Origin: Longivirga sp036510975
GTDB taxonomy: Bacteria; Actinomycetota; Actinomycetes; S36-B12; CAIYMF01
Assembly: GCA_036510975.1 (NCBI GenBank)
Contig: DATCCY010000065.1
Coordinates: 101,177 to 165,176, forward strand
DNA: 64,000 bases
Reading direction: 5' to 3'
The position numbers were made by a program, and so were the translations under genes. Below the pieces are notes generated by a model. It saw only the letters and a program-made list of their open reading frames with translations, did not search any database and had not been told where the DNA came from. Shown here in pieces: positions 26,691 to 35,783 of the stretch. Position 1 is the first letter of the stretch. Every line of letters starts with the position of its first letter.

Positions 26691-28151
26691 ATGAGCAGCA
26701 CGTCCGCCCGCCCCCGCACGCCGGCCACCAGGTCGGCGACGCCGTCGCGCCGCCGGGCCCCTCGGCGAGCTCCCGCGCCCTTCCCCGCCACGCCGCGCTC
26801 GCGGAGGCTCGTCGGCGACGTGCTCGTCACCCTCGCCGGCCTCGGGCTCGGCACGGTCGTCGCCATCGAGCTGCTCACCCGAAGCTCGCTGGGCGGCCCC
26901 GGTGCCCTACTCACCGAGGCGGGCCGCTGGACGGCACTCGTCGGCACCTACGCCTCGCTCCTGCTTCTCGTGCTCGTGGCCCGCGTCCCGCTCGTGGAGC
27001 GCGCGGTCGGCCTCGACCGCCTCATGAAGTGGCACCGTGTGCTCGGCCCGGTGGCGCTCCTGCTCATCGGCGCTCACGTCGTCCTCGTGACCGCGGGCTA
27101 CGCCGCCGACGTCTCGATGTCCTTCCTCGCCCAGACCTGGTCGTTCCTCACGACGTACTCCTGGATGCCGTCCGCGATCGCCGGGTTCGTGCTCATGGTG
27201 GTCGGCGGCGTGACGTCGTGGCGGGTGGCACGACGCCGGATGAAGTACGAGACGTGGTGGGTCACGCACCTGTACTTCTACCTCGCCATCGCGCTCGCCT
27301 ACCTGCACCAGGTGACCTACGGCCAGCAGTTCGTCGACCACGCATGGGCGCGCTGGATCTGGATCGCGTTCTACGTGGGCACCGCGGCGCTGCTGCTCGT
27401 GTTCCGCGTGGGCGCGCCGCTCTGGCAGTCCCTGCGGATGGACCTGCGGGTGCACGCCGTGCAGCGCGAGTCGCACGACACGGTGTCGGTGTGGATCGCG
27501 GGCCGCGGCGTCGACCGGTTCCGCCTGCGCGGCGGCCAGTTCTTCGGGTTCCGCTTCCTCACCCGCGACGGCTGGTGGCAGTCGCACCCCTACTCGGTCT
27601 CGGCCGGATCGTCACCGCAGTACCTGCGCATCACCGTGAAGGACCTCGGCGACCACAGCCGCGGCCTCACGTCGCTGCGGACGGGCACCCGCGTCGTCGT
27701 CGAGGGTCCGTACGGGATCTTCACGGCCGACGACCGGCGCACCGACAAGGTGGTGCTCGTCGGCGGCGGGGTCGGGGTGACTCCGGTGCGCGCGATCCTC
27801 GACGACCTGCCCAAGGACGTCGAGATCGACTTCCTCTACCGCGCGCACCGTGCCGAGGACCTGGTGCTACGTCGCGAGCTCGAGGCCATCGCGAAGCACC
27901 GTGGCAAGCGGATGCGGCTTCGCTACCTCGTGGGTTCGCGCCACGACTACCCCATCAACGCACGCACGCTGCAGCACCTTGTCCCCGACATCGCGAGCTG
28001 CGACGTCTACACCTGCGGACCCGGCCCGCTGGTCGACGCCGTGGTGGAGGCGACCCGCGTCCTCGGCATGCCCGAGGAGCGCGTGCACCACGAGTCCTTC
28101 TCGTTCCACTCCCCCGACACGTACGCCTTCGAACGCCAGGAGTCCCGATGA
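26691..28151 (+). CDS. Membrane ferric-reductase-like flavoprotein
   Basis: A 486-residue protein: basic N-terminus, about six membrane helices (55-250) of the ferric reductase-like transmembrane domain with His residues in MKWHRVLGPVALLLIGAHVV and LYFYLAIALAYLHQV that should bind two hemes, then an FAD domain (HPYSVSAG as the RxYS-like motif) and an NAD(P) domain (KVVLVGGGVGVTP, VYTCGPGPLVDAV). It should pass electrons from NAD(P)H across the membrane. The stop overlaps the FMN-binding protein start (ATGA), indicating that this is its electron acceptor. Confidence 0.9.
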   Translation: MSSTSARPRTPATRSATPSRRRAPRRAPAPFPATPRSRRLVGDVLVTLAGLGLGTVVAIELLTRSSLGGPGALLTEAGRWTALVGTYASLLLLVLVARVPLVERAVGLDRLMKWHRVLGPVALLLIGAHVVLVTAGYAADVSMSFLAQTWSFLTTYSWMPSAIAGFVLMVVGGVTSWRVARRRMKYETWWVTHLYFYLAIALAYLHQVTYGQQFVDHAWARWIWIAFYVGTAALLLVFRVGAPLWQSLRMDLRVHAVQRESHDTVSVWIAGRGVDRFRLRGGQFFGFRFLTRDGWWQSHPYSVSAGSSPQYLRITVKDLGDHSRGLTSLRTGTRVVVEGPYGIFTADDRRTDKVVLVGGGVGVTPVRAILDDLPKDVEIDFLYRAHRAEDLVLRRELEAIAKHRGKRMRLRYLVGSRHDYPINARTLQHLVPDIASCDVYTCGPGPLVDAVVEATRVLGMPEERVHHESFSFHSPDTYAFERQESR

Positions 28152-28636
28152 AGCGCGCCGTCCTCGTCGGCGCCGGCACCCTCGCCGGTGTCGCCGCCCT
28201 CGTCGTCCTCAATCCCGAGGCCCACAGCGCCGGCGCCGGCTCGACGGCCGTCGCGAGCGGCAGCACGTCGTCCGGCACCTCGTCGTCCGGCACGTCGTCG
28301 TCAGGGACCTCGTCGTCGTCGACGGGCACGTCCGGCGGCGCGGTGAAGGACGGCACCTACACCGGCGACGCGGTCGACGTGGGTCGCGGCTACGGGACGA
28401 TGCAGCTCGAGGTCACCGTCACCGGCGGGCGCGTCGTCGACGTCACGGCCCTCGCGGTGCCGCAGAACGACCCGCGCAGCGCGCAGATCAGCACCGAGGC
28501 CGTGCCCATGCTCGTGCAGCAGGCGATCGCCGCGCAGAGCGCGAGCATCGCGGGGCTCAGCGGTGCGACGTACACCTCGAACGGCTTCGCGCAGTCGCTG
28601 CGGTCCGCCCTCGTGCAGGCCGGTCTGGCCGCCTGA
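28148..28636 (+). CDS. Exported FMN-binding domain protein
   Basis: A 162-residue protein: N-terminal membrane anchor or signal (AVLVGAGTLAGVAALVVL), a Ser/Thr/Gly linker with four TSSSG-like repeats (about residues 38-60), and an FMN-binding domain with the flavinylation motif LSGATYTSNGFAQSL, in which the Thr of SGAT normally carries FMN attached by ApbE. Translationally coupled to the ferric-reductase-like gene, so it likely accepts electrons outside the membrane. No apbE is in the window. Confidence 0.9.
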   Translation: MKRAVLVGAGTLAGVAALVVLNPEAHSAGAGSTAVASGSTSSGTSSSGTSSSGTSSSSTGTSGGAVKDGTYTGDAVDVGRGYGTMQLEVTVTGGRVVDVTALAVPQNDPRSAQISTEAVPMLVQQAIAAQSASIAGLSGATYTSNGFAQSLRSALVQAGLAA

Positions 28637-28640
28637 CCTG

Positions 28641-28658
28641 CGACGACGCGCGTCGTCG
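28641..28658. terminator. Short palindrome, possible terminator
   Basis: CGACGACGCGCGTCGTCG is a perfect 18-bp palindrome 4 nt after the stop of the FMN-binding gene. It can fold as a 7-bp stem with a GCGC loop; no T-tract. Confidence 0.4.
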
Positions 28659-28677
28659 AGCTCCGGGCTTGCGTCGT

Positions 28678-28707
28678 ATGACAGTTTCGATATATCGTTA
28701 CTGTCAT
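28678..28707. promoter_or_regulatory. PadR-type operator
   Basis: Near-perfect 30-bp dyad made of ATGACAGT, CGATATATCG and ACTGTCAT, each pair separated by TT; 26 of 30 positions are symmetrical. It stands out as AT-rich in very GC-rich DNA, lies 20 nt before the PadR start codon and resembles the CGATATATCG-type sites found before actinobacterial PadR genes. Likely autorepression site. Confidence 0.7.
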
Positions 28708-28727
28708 CGACATAGAAGGAGCATGAC

Positions 28728-29330
28728 ATGCATCCCATGAAGCGCCGGCACCCTGCCGGTCACCAGTTCCACCACTCGCCCGAGGACTTCGCCGCAGGCG
28801 AGGGCCACCCGGGCCGACGCGGAGGTCCGCACGGCGGACCGCGCGGCGGGCGTCGCGGTCCCGGCGGCCGCGGTCGCGTCCCCCGCGGCGACGTCCGCAC
28901 CGCCGTCCTGCTGCTCCTCGACGAGGAGCCGATGCACGGCTACCAGCTCATGCAGGCCATCGCCGACCGCAGCGGCGGTCGCTGGACGCCGAGCCCCGGA
29001 GCGATCTACCCCGCGATCAACCTGCTCGAGGACGAGGGTCTCGTGACCGTCGTGGCGGAGTCGGGCCGCAAGGTCGCGACCCTCACGGACGCCGGTCGCG
29101 CCCAGGTCGCGGAGAACCGCGACACGTGGTCTGACCCGTTCTCGGCGGGTCGCGAGTCCCGCACCGGACCGGACCTGCGGTCGCTGCTCGAGCAGCTCCA
29201 CGGCGCCACCCGCCAGGTGGGCCGCGCCGGCACGACGGAGCAGGTCGCCGCAGCTGCCGAGATCCTCTCGAGCGCGCGGCGCCAGATGTACCTGCTGCTC
29301 GCCGACGGACCGGGGGCCGACGATGAGTGA
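28728..29330 (+). CDS. PadR-family regulator with His/Gly/Arg-rich N-terminus
   Basis: A 200-residue transcription factor. Residues 1-55 are a low-complexity His/Gly/Arg-rich arm (HQFHHSPEDF, RGGPHGGPRGGRRGPGGRGR). The PadR winged helix follows (DVRTAVLLLLDEEPMHGYQL, GRWTPSPGAIYPAINLLEDE, GRKVATLTDAGRAQVAENR), then a helical dimerisation arm. The histidines could bind metal or heme. Start ATG 28728 lies 6 nt after AAGGAG. It overlaps the DUF2218 gene by 8 nt and has its own operator upstream. Confidence 0.9.
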   Translation: MHPMKRRHPAGHQFHHSPEDFAAGEGHPGRRGGPHGGPRGGRRGPGGRGRVPRGDVRTAVLLLLDEEPMHGYQLMQAIADRSGGRWTPSPGAIYPAINLLEDEGLVTVVAESGRKVATLTDAGRAQVAENRDTWSDPFSAGRESRTGPDLRSLLEQLHGATRQVGRAGTTEQVAAAAEILSSARRQMYLLLADGPGADDE

Positions 29331-29619
29331 CCAGCTCATCGCGACCCCCGCGGTCGAGACCGACGCAGCCCCGAGGTACCTCAAGCAGGTCGCCTCGCAC
29401 CTCGGACGCAAGGCCGAGGTCGTGGAGGAGGATGCCGGGGACAAGCCTCGTCCTCCCGTTCGGGACTGCCTGCTCGTGACGGGCGACGCCACCCTCGTGA
29501 TGAGGGCGAGCGCCTCCGACCAGGAGTCGCACGACCGCGTCACCCAGGTCGTCGGATCGCACCTCGAACGGTTCAGCCAACGCAACGAGCTCGTCGTCGC
29601 CTGGCAGCAACAGTCCTGA
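29323..29619 (+). CDS. DUF2218 protein
   Basis: A 98-residue protein of the DUF2218 family: AAPRYLKQVASHLGRKAEV, then LVMRASASDQESHDRVTQVVGSHLERF. Homologues are often next to siderophore or heme/iron genes and have no known activity. The start overlaps the PadR stop by 8 nt, so translation is coupled and both are controlled by the same operator. Confidence 0.87.
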   Translation: MSDQLIATPAVETDAAPRYLKQVASHLGRKAEVVEEDAGDKPRPPVRDCLLVTGDATLVMRASASDQESHDRVTQVVGSHLERFSQRNELVVAWQQQS

Positions 29620-29620
29620 T

Positions 29621-29650
29621 CGGGTCGGAGCACCGCGGTGCTCCGACCCG
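29621..29650. terminator. Bidirectional terminator, perfect 30-bp palindrome
   Basis: A perfect 30-bp inverted repeat (half site CGGGTCGGAGCACCG) follows the DUF2218 stop and precedes the convergent acyl-CoA dehydrogenase end. Confidence 0.8.
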
Positions 29651-29674
29651 GTCGTGACCGGTCGGCGTCGTCCG

Positions 29675-30820
29675 TCAGGCCGACGCGAGCAGCAGGCGGG
29701 CCACGATCTCGGTCATGATCTCCGTCGTACCGCCGCCGATCCCGAGGATGCGGCTGTCGCGGTAGTGGCGCTCGACCTCGCACTCACGCATGTAGCCCAT
29801 CCCGCCGTGCAGCTGGACCGCGTCGTCGACGACGCGGTCGCACGCGGCCACCGCGGTGTTCTTCGCCATCGCCACGCGCATCAGGACGTCGGCCCCGTCC
29901 TCCCAGTCGTCGCACACGCTGCGCGTGTAGGTGCGGGCGACGTCGACCTCGCGTGCCATCTCGGCCAGCCGGTGCGCGACGACCTGTCGGCTCGACAGCG
30001 GACGACCGAAGGTCTCCCGCTGCCGGGTCCAGGCGAGGGTGAGGTCGAGGCAGCGCTGCGCGGTCGCGTACGCCGACACCGCGATGCTGAGCCGCTCCGC
30101 GACGAACTGCTGCGCGATCTGCGCGAAGCCCGAGCCCTCGGCGCCGACCAGGCGAGAGGCGGGAACGAGCACGTCGTCGAACCGGATCTCGGCCGTGTCG
30201 GAGCAGCGCCAGCCCATCTTCGCCAGCGGCGCCGAGACCGTGACGCCCGGCAGCGCCGTGTCGATCGCCAGCAGCGAGATGCCTCTGGCGCCCTCGCCGC
30301 CCGTGCGGACGGCGGTGGTGACGACGTTCGCACGAGCTGCGGACGTGATGAAGAGCTTCGACCCGGTGACCCGGAAGTGGTCACCCTCGGGCACCGCCCG
30401 GGTCCGCAGACCCGCCACGTCGGAGCCGCCCTCCGGCTCGGTCACGGCGAGCGCCACGATCGCCTCGCCGGCAAGGACGGGACGCACCACGTCGTCGATG
30501 AGCGTCGGGTCTCCGGCAGCCACGATGTGCGGCAGGCCGATGCCGTGGGTGAACAGCGCGGCGACTAGGCCGGACGAGCCGCCCGCGAGGATCACCTCCT
30601 CCGCGACGATGAACGCGTCCACGGCCGAGCCGCCGCACCCGCCGACCTCCTCGGCGAACCCGATCCCCAGCAGACCCGCCTCTGCGAGCCCGCGATGCAC
30701 CTCGAGCGGGATCAGTCCCGCCTCCTCCCACTCGGCGAGGTTCGGCACGAGCTCGCGCTCGGAGAACGCACGCACCGTGGCACGCAGCGTGCGCCGCTCC
30801 GGGGTGTCCCACCTGCCCAT
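29675..30820 (-). CDS. Acyl-CoA dehydrogenase
   Basis: FAD-dependent enzyme of 381 residues that introduces the alpha-beta double bond in acyl-CoA, passing electrons to ETF. Landmarks: ALAVTEPEGGSDVAGLRT, FITSAARANVVTT, RQRETFGRPLSSRQVVAHRLAEM, QLHGGMGYMRE and the C-terminal ILGIGGGTTEIM. The usual YEGT glutamate at the last motif is replaced by GGGT, so the catalytic base must lie elsewhere, as in isovaleryl-type enzymes, or activity differs. Substrate class unknown. Monocistronic. Confidence 0.88.
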   Translation of the reverse strand: MGRWDTPERRTLRATVRAFSERELVPNLAEWEEAGLIPLEVHRGLAEAGLLGIGFAEEVGGCGGSAVDAFIVAEEVILAGGSSGLVAALFTHGIGLPHIVAAGDPTLIDDVVRPVLAGEAIVALAVTEPEGGSDVAGLRTRAVPEGDHFRVTGSKLFITSAARANVVTTAVRTGGEGARGISLLAIDTALPGVTVSAPLAKMGWRCSDTAEIRFDDVLVPASRLVGAEGSGFAQIAQQFVAERLSIAVSAYATAQRCLDLTLAWTRQRETFGRPLSSRQVVAHRLAEMAREVDVARTYTRSVCDDWEDGADVLMRVAMAKNTAVAACDRVVDDAVQLHGGMGYMRECEVERHYRDSRILGIGGGTTEIMTEIVARLLLASA

Positions 30821-30880
30821 GGCCGGCCTCCGTGTCCTTCTGGAAAGATGCCGTTCCGGCGATCCGTCGCCGCGACGCGG

Positions 30881-32824
30881 CTACGGAACGGCCGGGACGG
30901 CGACGACCTGGTCCCGGCCTCGCCGCTTCGCCTCGTACATGGCGCGATCCGCGCGGCCGATGACCTCCTCGCAGGTCTCACCCGGCTCGGCGCGCGTGAT
31001 GCCGACGCTGAGGCTCACCGTGAAGCTGCCACCCCAGACGGGGACGGGGACCCGGGCCGACTCGACCATGCTCACTGCGAGGGCCTGGGCGTCCGCCAGG
31101 TCGCGCACGCCGTCGAGGATGACGAGGAACCCGTCACCACCGACACGGGCGACCACGTCGTCGCTGCGCGCGAGGGCCCGGAGCCGGTCGGCGAGACTGC
31201 GCAGGGCTTCGTCGCCGGCCCCGTGGCCGAGCCCGTCGTTGATCTCCTTGAGGTTGTCCAGGTCGGCGTAGACCACCGCGATCCGGCCCCCGGCGCGCGC
31301 CTCGTGGCCGAGCATGGCCGAGAGCCGGCTGTGCGCCTCGTCGCGGTTGAGCAGGCCGGTGAGCGGGTCATGCCGGGCGCGATGCGCAAGCTCCCTCTCG
31401 AGAGCGACCTGGTCGTCGACGAGTCGGATCGATGCCACGATGCCACGGCCCGCTCCCGTCCCGTCCGCCATCAGACCGCCGACGATCTGGACCCAGTGGT
31501 GCGTCCCGTTCGGCTCACGTACGCGCAGCGTGCGCACCGGATGGCCGCCCGCGTGGATCTCGGCACGGGCCTCGCGCGGTCTCCACTTCCTCCGGATGGG
31601 TGAAGTCCTCCAGCCCGTGCCCGACCCAGTCGGTCGTCGACGTTCGTCAGCCCGCCGACCACCCTGACGTCGCCGTCCGTGTCCCCATCCAGCACCGTGA
31701 TCCTGGCCGACATCCAGCGATACCCGGTCGTGTTGGTGCGCATGCGGACGATCCAGCCTCCCGGGGGGCGCTCCACCGTGGACCTGGCATAGAGGCTCGT
31801 CCCGGCCTCCGCGGTGGCAGCCCGGTCTGCAGGGTGGATCAGGTCGGCCATCTCCATGCCGATGAAGGTCCTCCGGCGCCCAACCGAGCGCCGACGTCAC
31901 GGCGGGCGACACCCACGTGACGAGTCGATCGGCACCGGCGGCGCAGACGACGTCCGACGCGTTCTCCGCGAGCAGCCGGTAGCGCGCCTCGGCCTCCGCC
32001 CGCGCCTCCCGAGCGTCGTGCTCGGTCTGGATATCACGCCACCCGGCGATCCGTCCGACCACGGCCCCTGAGGGATCGAGCACCGGCTGCAGGTGGGAGG
32101 CCACCCACCGGTAGCAGCCGGACGCGGTGCGCAGCCGGCCCTCGTGGTTCACCGGAGCGCCCGTCCCCAGGCGTGACTGCGCCGCCAGGATCGACGGGAG
32201 GTCCTCCGGGTGCAGGAACTCGAAGACGGAGCGGCCGACCAGCTCACCCGGCATCCAGCCGAGGAGCGCCGACACCGACGGTGACACCCAGGTGATGATC
32301 CCGTCGGCCGTCGAGCGGGCGACGACGTCGGACGCGTTCTCGGCCAGCAGCCGATAGTGCTCCTCGGCGGCCGTCGCCAGTCTCTTCAGGCGCTTCTGCT
32401 CGGTGATGTCGGCGAACGTGGCGATCACCGCGGGAGCCGACCGCTGCGCGTCGACCGCGATCGGCACGGCGTTCACCTGGATCCAGGTCCGGGTGCCATC
32501 GGGCTTCGTCACGCCCATCACCACGCCGGTGACGGGTTCCCCGGTGCGCAGCGCCACCATGGCCGGGTGAGCCTCCCCGGGAAAGGTGGTCTCGTCCTCG
32601 TGCACCGCCCGGAACGACGCGTCCGTGGAGGCCAGACCCAGCATCTGGGACTCCGAGAGCCCGAGGATCCGCTCGGCCGCAGCGTTGCACCGCATGATGC
32701 GGCCGTCGCCCGCGTGGACGACGACGCCCACCGGGAGGGACGACAGGACCCAGTGGTCCGTCGACCACGAGTAAGGCGCTGCCACGGGCCCGATCGACAG
32801 GTCGGGGTCGGTCACCTCGGCCAT
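30881..32824 (-). pseudogene. Multi-PAS GGDEF protein disrupted by frameshifts
   Basis: Three to four PAS domains followed by a GGDEF domain. PAS1 begins LSSLPVGVVVHAGDG, PAS2 LAENASDVVARSTADG, PAS3 LAENASDVVCAAGADR; then GGDEF (DPLTGLLNRDEAHSRL). Frames change at about 31865 (after GWAPEDL, resuming MEMADLIHPAD), about 31630-31640 (resuming VGHGLEDFTHPEEVETA) and about 31575 (back to EARAEIHAGG). Each can be a net one-base insertion. The first half of a fourth PAS seems missing at the middle junction. The active site is GGDGF rather than GGDEF, though an I-site RSDD is kept; synthesis of c-di-GMP is doubtful even if intact. Start ATG has GGAG 8 nt upstream. Confidence 0.75.
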
Positions 32825-33050
32825 CCGACACGCTCCAACCGGCTCCGGGACCTCCGACGGTAGCTGGGGCGGGACGGTCGTGGCCTGTTGTGCGAGCGAC
32901 CGCGTGTCGCCGAGCCACGTGCACCGAGTTCCGGCGCGACGGCAGCCGTGTCGGCCGCCGTCATGCTCCCGTAAGACGTAGCGCATCGACCCGCCCTCGG
33001 CGGCGTGGTTGTCTGAACAGCACCAGCCGCCGCCGTCCCAGGAGCGCTCC

Positions 33051-33806
33051 ATGCTGCCCGACACCGTCCAGGCCTTCATCGACGCCGAGATCGCGGCATG
33101 CACCACCGACTTCAGCGATCTTCGGGCCGTGTTCCTCAACGGGTCGCTCAAGCGCTCGCCCGCCGTCAGCAACACCGACGCGCTCATCGACATCAGCAGC
33201 CACATCATGCGTGGGGTCGGCGTCCAGGTGGACGTGGTGCGCACCGTCGACCACGTCATCCCGCCGGGCGTCTACCCGGACATGCGCGAGCAGGGGTGGG
33301 AGCGCGACGACTTCCCCGACATCTACCGCCGGTTCATCCAGCCTGCGCACATCGTCGTCCTCGCCACACCGATCTGGCTCGGTGACCAGTCGTCGATGAC
33401 GCGGCTGATGGTCGAGCGCCTGTACGGCTGGTCGAGCGACCTCAACGGGGCCGGGCAGTGGTCGTACTACGGCAAGACCGGCGGCGTGATCATCACGGGG
33501 AACGAGGACGGCGGCAAGCACTGCGCCGCCCAGATGATGTACGCCCTGTCGCACATCGGCTTCTCGATCCCGCCGCAGTCCGACGCGTACTGGGTGGGCG
33601 AGGCCGGCCCCGGCCCGTCGTACCTCGACGACAACCAGGGGGCGCGCAACCACTGGACGACGCGCAACACCGTGTTCGCCGCCTGGAACATGCTGCACAG
33701 CGCTCGCCACCTGGTGGATGCGGGCGGAGTGCCCGCGTACGGCAACCGCACCACGAACTGGGACCTGAGCGATCCCGAGCACCCCAATCCCGAGTACCGC
33801 GTCTGA
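33051..33806 (+). CDS. Flavodoxin-fold NADPH-dependent FMN reductase-like protein
   Basis: A 251-residue protein. RAVFLNGSLKRSP near residue 25 is the phosphate loop of NADPH-dependent FMN reductases, HIVVLATPIWLGDQSSM the second flavin loop, and GKTGGVIITGNEDGGKHC the third. The C-terminal half is longer than in simple FMN reductases. It probably reduces flavins or quinones. ATG chosen for GGAGCG 7 nt upstream; a TTG frame extension of 14 codons lacks a site. Confidence 0.85.
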   Translation: MLPDTVQAFIDAEIAACTTDFSDLRAVFLNGSLKRSPAVSNTDALIDISSHIMRGVGVQVDVVRTVDHVIPPGVYPDMREQGWERDDFPDIYRRFIQPAHIVVLATPIWLGDQSSMTRLMVERLYGWSSDLNGAGQWSYYGKTGGVIITGNEDGGKHCAAQMMYALSHIGFSIPPQSDAYWVGEAGPGPSYLDDNQGARNHWTTRNTVFAAWNMLHSARHLVDAGGVPAYGNRTTNWDLSDPEHPNPEYRV

Positions 33807-33834
33807 GCGCGGTTCGGAGCGGGGACGTCTGGCC

Positions 33835-35535
33835 TCATCCCGAGGGCTGCAACGGCGGACGACCCGGTGGCTCGGCTGCCGGCGCCACCCTGGGCAGGGG
33901 CGCGCGAAGCGTGATGACGCCGTCCTCGACCTGCCGTGACCAGACCAGTCGTGTCGAGTCGAGCACCCTCAGCATCTCGTTGTTCTGTGCCAGGACGGTC
34001 CCGACGACCTCGTCGAAGCCGAGCCGCTCGGCGAGGTCCAGCATGTGCCCGACGAGCCGGGTCCCGACGCCGCGGCGCTGGTAGGCGTCCTCGACGATGA
34101 CGGCGAACTCCGCCGTGTGGCTGTCTGGTGGGGAGTCCGGGAACACGTGCCCGAGGCCCACGATGGTGCCCTCCTCGCTCATGGCGACGAGGGTGGCGCC
34201 CCGGTGCCCGCCGGTGAGGCGGCGCAGGGTGACGTCCCGCCACTGGCCGACGGCGGTGAGGTAGCGTCGGTAAAGCGTCTGCTCGGAGCACCGTTCGTGC
34301 ATGGCTGCCACCGCGTCGGAGTCCTCGGGCCGGGCCAGCCGGATCCAGATGGTGCCGCCGGACTTCATCGGCTCGACCCAGCCGAGGGCCTCTGCCTCGC
34401 CCGACATGCTGGCCATCGCCGCCGCCAGGCGGAGCAGCGCTGAGGCACGCGTCTTCTCGGCGCGCGCGAACGGCGCCCAGTTCCGGTGCAGGACCACGTG
34501 GTGGTCGGCGGTCCACTGCAGCCGCAGGACATCTGCCGAGTCGTCCTCACCCTGGGTGGCGTCGGTGACCTCGAAACGGTCGGCCTCGACAAGCGTCGCG
34601 GCCGCGAGCGGGGCAGATCCGGGGTTGGTGACCAGCTCGGTGGCGCCGTCCAGCACGCGGGTCGGCAGGTCCCCTCCGTCGTCGACCGACCCCGCCATCA
34701 CGTAGCCCCGCTGTCCGACGGTCATCGCTGCCGCCAGGAGTGTCTCCGGACTGACCTTGTCGGGAGCCATCAGCGCCAGGTCGATCGTGCGGTTGCCGTC
34801 CTGGGAGTCCAGGACGTAGGACGCCACGACGTAGACGTGCAGCGTGCCCAGGGCGCTGAGCAGGAGGGACAGTCCACCGGGCCGGTCCGGGATGTCGATG
34901 CGCAACCGCCACGGCGTCCGCGCCTCGTGGTCGGCGGAGAGAAGGAATCCGGCGGGCGCGAAGGCCGCGCCGAGACGAGCCATGAGCGCGTTCCAGCTGG
35001 CCTGCGTGGGCCGGCTCTCCGACACGGGGTCGATGACCGCGAGCCCCGCGGACAGTGCCAGCGCGAAGTGCACGAACGCGTCGTCGTCGATGCGGTCGTC
35101 GATACCTCCGGCGCGCCGGGTCTGCTCGGTGACCTTCTTCAGGTTCGCCTTGCGCGCCTGCAGGCGCGCCGTCTCCAGCGCACGGACCTCGGCGTCCGCG
35201 TGGGCGCGGGTGAGTGCCTCGAGCTCGACGACGTTCCAGCTGCGCTCGGGCGTTGCGAAGGCGTTACCCGCCGCCTCGATCAGCACGGCGACCGGGGGCG
35301 CGGCATCGGGATCCGCCGCCGCTGCGGCGACGCGGGCGGCGGACTCCGACTGCGGTCGCGTGGCCAGCACGTGGGCGAAGAGCTCGGCCCGGCTCCCGGT
35401 CAGCGCCTTGACCGTCCTGGGCGGGACGCCGGCGCGCTCGGCCACCATGCTCACCTTGGTGCCGCCGTACCCGTGCTCGGCGAACAGCTCCGCCGCCACG
35501 TCGACGATGCGCTGCCTCAGCTCGTCGTCGTCGGT
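33835..35535 (-). CDS. TetR-ACT-GNAT fusion (regulator and acetyltransferase)
   Basis: A 566-residue three-part protein. Residues 3-60: TetR-type helix-turn-helix (IVDVAAELFAEHGYGGTKVS, then AERAGVPPRTVK), with a TetR-like helical domain to about 205. Residues 215-300: ACT domain (LRIDIPDRPGGLSLLLSAL), which usually binds amino acids. Residues 400-545: GNAT domain with acetyl-CoA loop QRRGVGTRL, similar to protein acetyltransferases. GTG start has AGGAGG 5 nt upstream. ACT-GNAT proteins in actinomycetes acetylate acyl-CoA synthetases; an AMP-forming synthetase is divergent next door. The added TetR domain is unusual and might regulate that gene as well. Confidence 0.88.
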   Translation of the reverse strand, partial: TDDDELRQRIVDVAAELFAEHGYGGTKVSMVAERAGVPPRTVKALTGSRAELFAHVLATRPQSESAARVAAAAADPDAAPPVAVLIEAAGNAFATPERSWNVVELEALTRAHADAEVRALETARLQARKANLKKVTEQTRRAGGIDDRIDDDAFVHFALALSAGLAVIDPVSESRPTQASWNALMARLGAAFAPAGFLLSADHEARTPWRLRIDIPDRPGGLSLLLSALGTLHVYVVASYVLDSQDGNRTIDLALMAPDKVSPETLLAAAMTVGQRGYVMAGSVDDGGDLPTRVLDGATELVTNPGSAPLAAATLVEADRFEVTDATQGEDDSADVLRLQWTADHHVVLHRNWAPFARAEKTRASALLRLAAAMASMSGEAEALGWVEPMKSGGTIWIRLARPEDSDAVAAMHERCSEQTLYRRYLTAVGQWRDVTLRRLTGGHRGATLVAMSEEGTIVGLGHVFPDSPPDSHTAEFAVIVEDAYQRRGVGTRLVGHMLDLAERLGFDEVVGTVLAQNNEMLRVLDSTRLVWSRQVEDGVITLRAPLPRVAPAAEPPGRPPLQPSG

Positions 35536-35783
35536 CACCGGATCCTCCTGTTCGGGCGACGAGATGCCGACGCCCACGGGTCGGTCCGCAGCTGCCTCGT
35601 GACTCACCCGGCACCGACCCGGTCGAGCATCACCACCCTAGGCGGGCACGGCCGTCGATGGCGGCGCGAAGGACGTCCCGCACAACGGCACACCGGGCAT
35701 CGGGGCCATCGACCGCCGTAGTCTCGTAAGCGTTGGTCCCTGCTGCCGGCCGTTCGCTGCTGCGCTGGGGACCTGGAGGCCTC

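Noticed and set aside
28255..28330. Short tandem repeats that look like a microsatellite
   Set aside because: In frame they encode the TSSSG linker of the exported FMN-binding protein; a coding low-complexity tether, not a CRISPR array or replication repeat.
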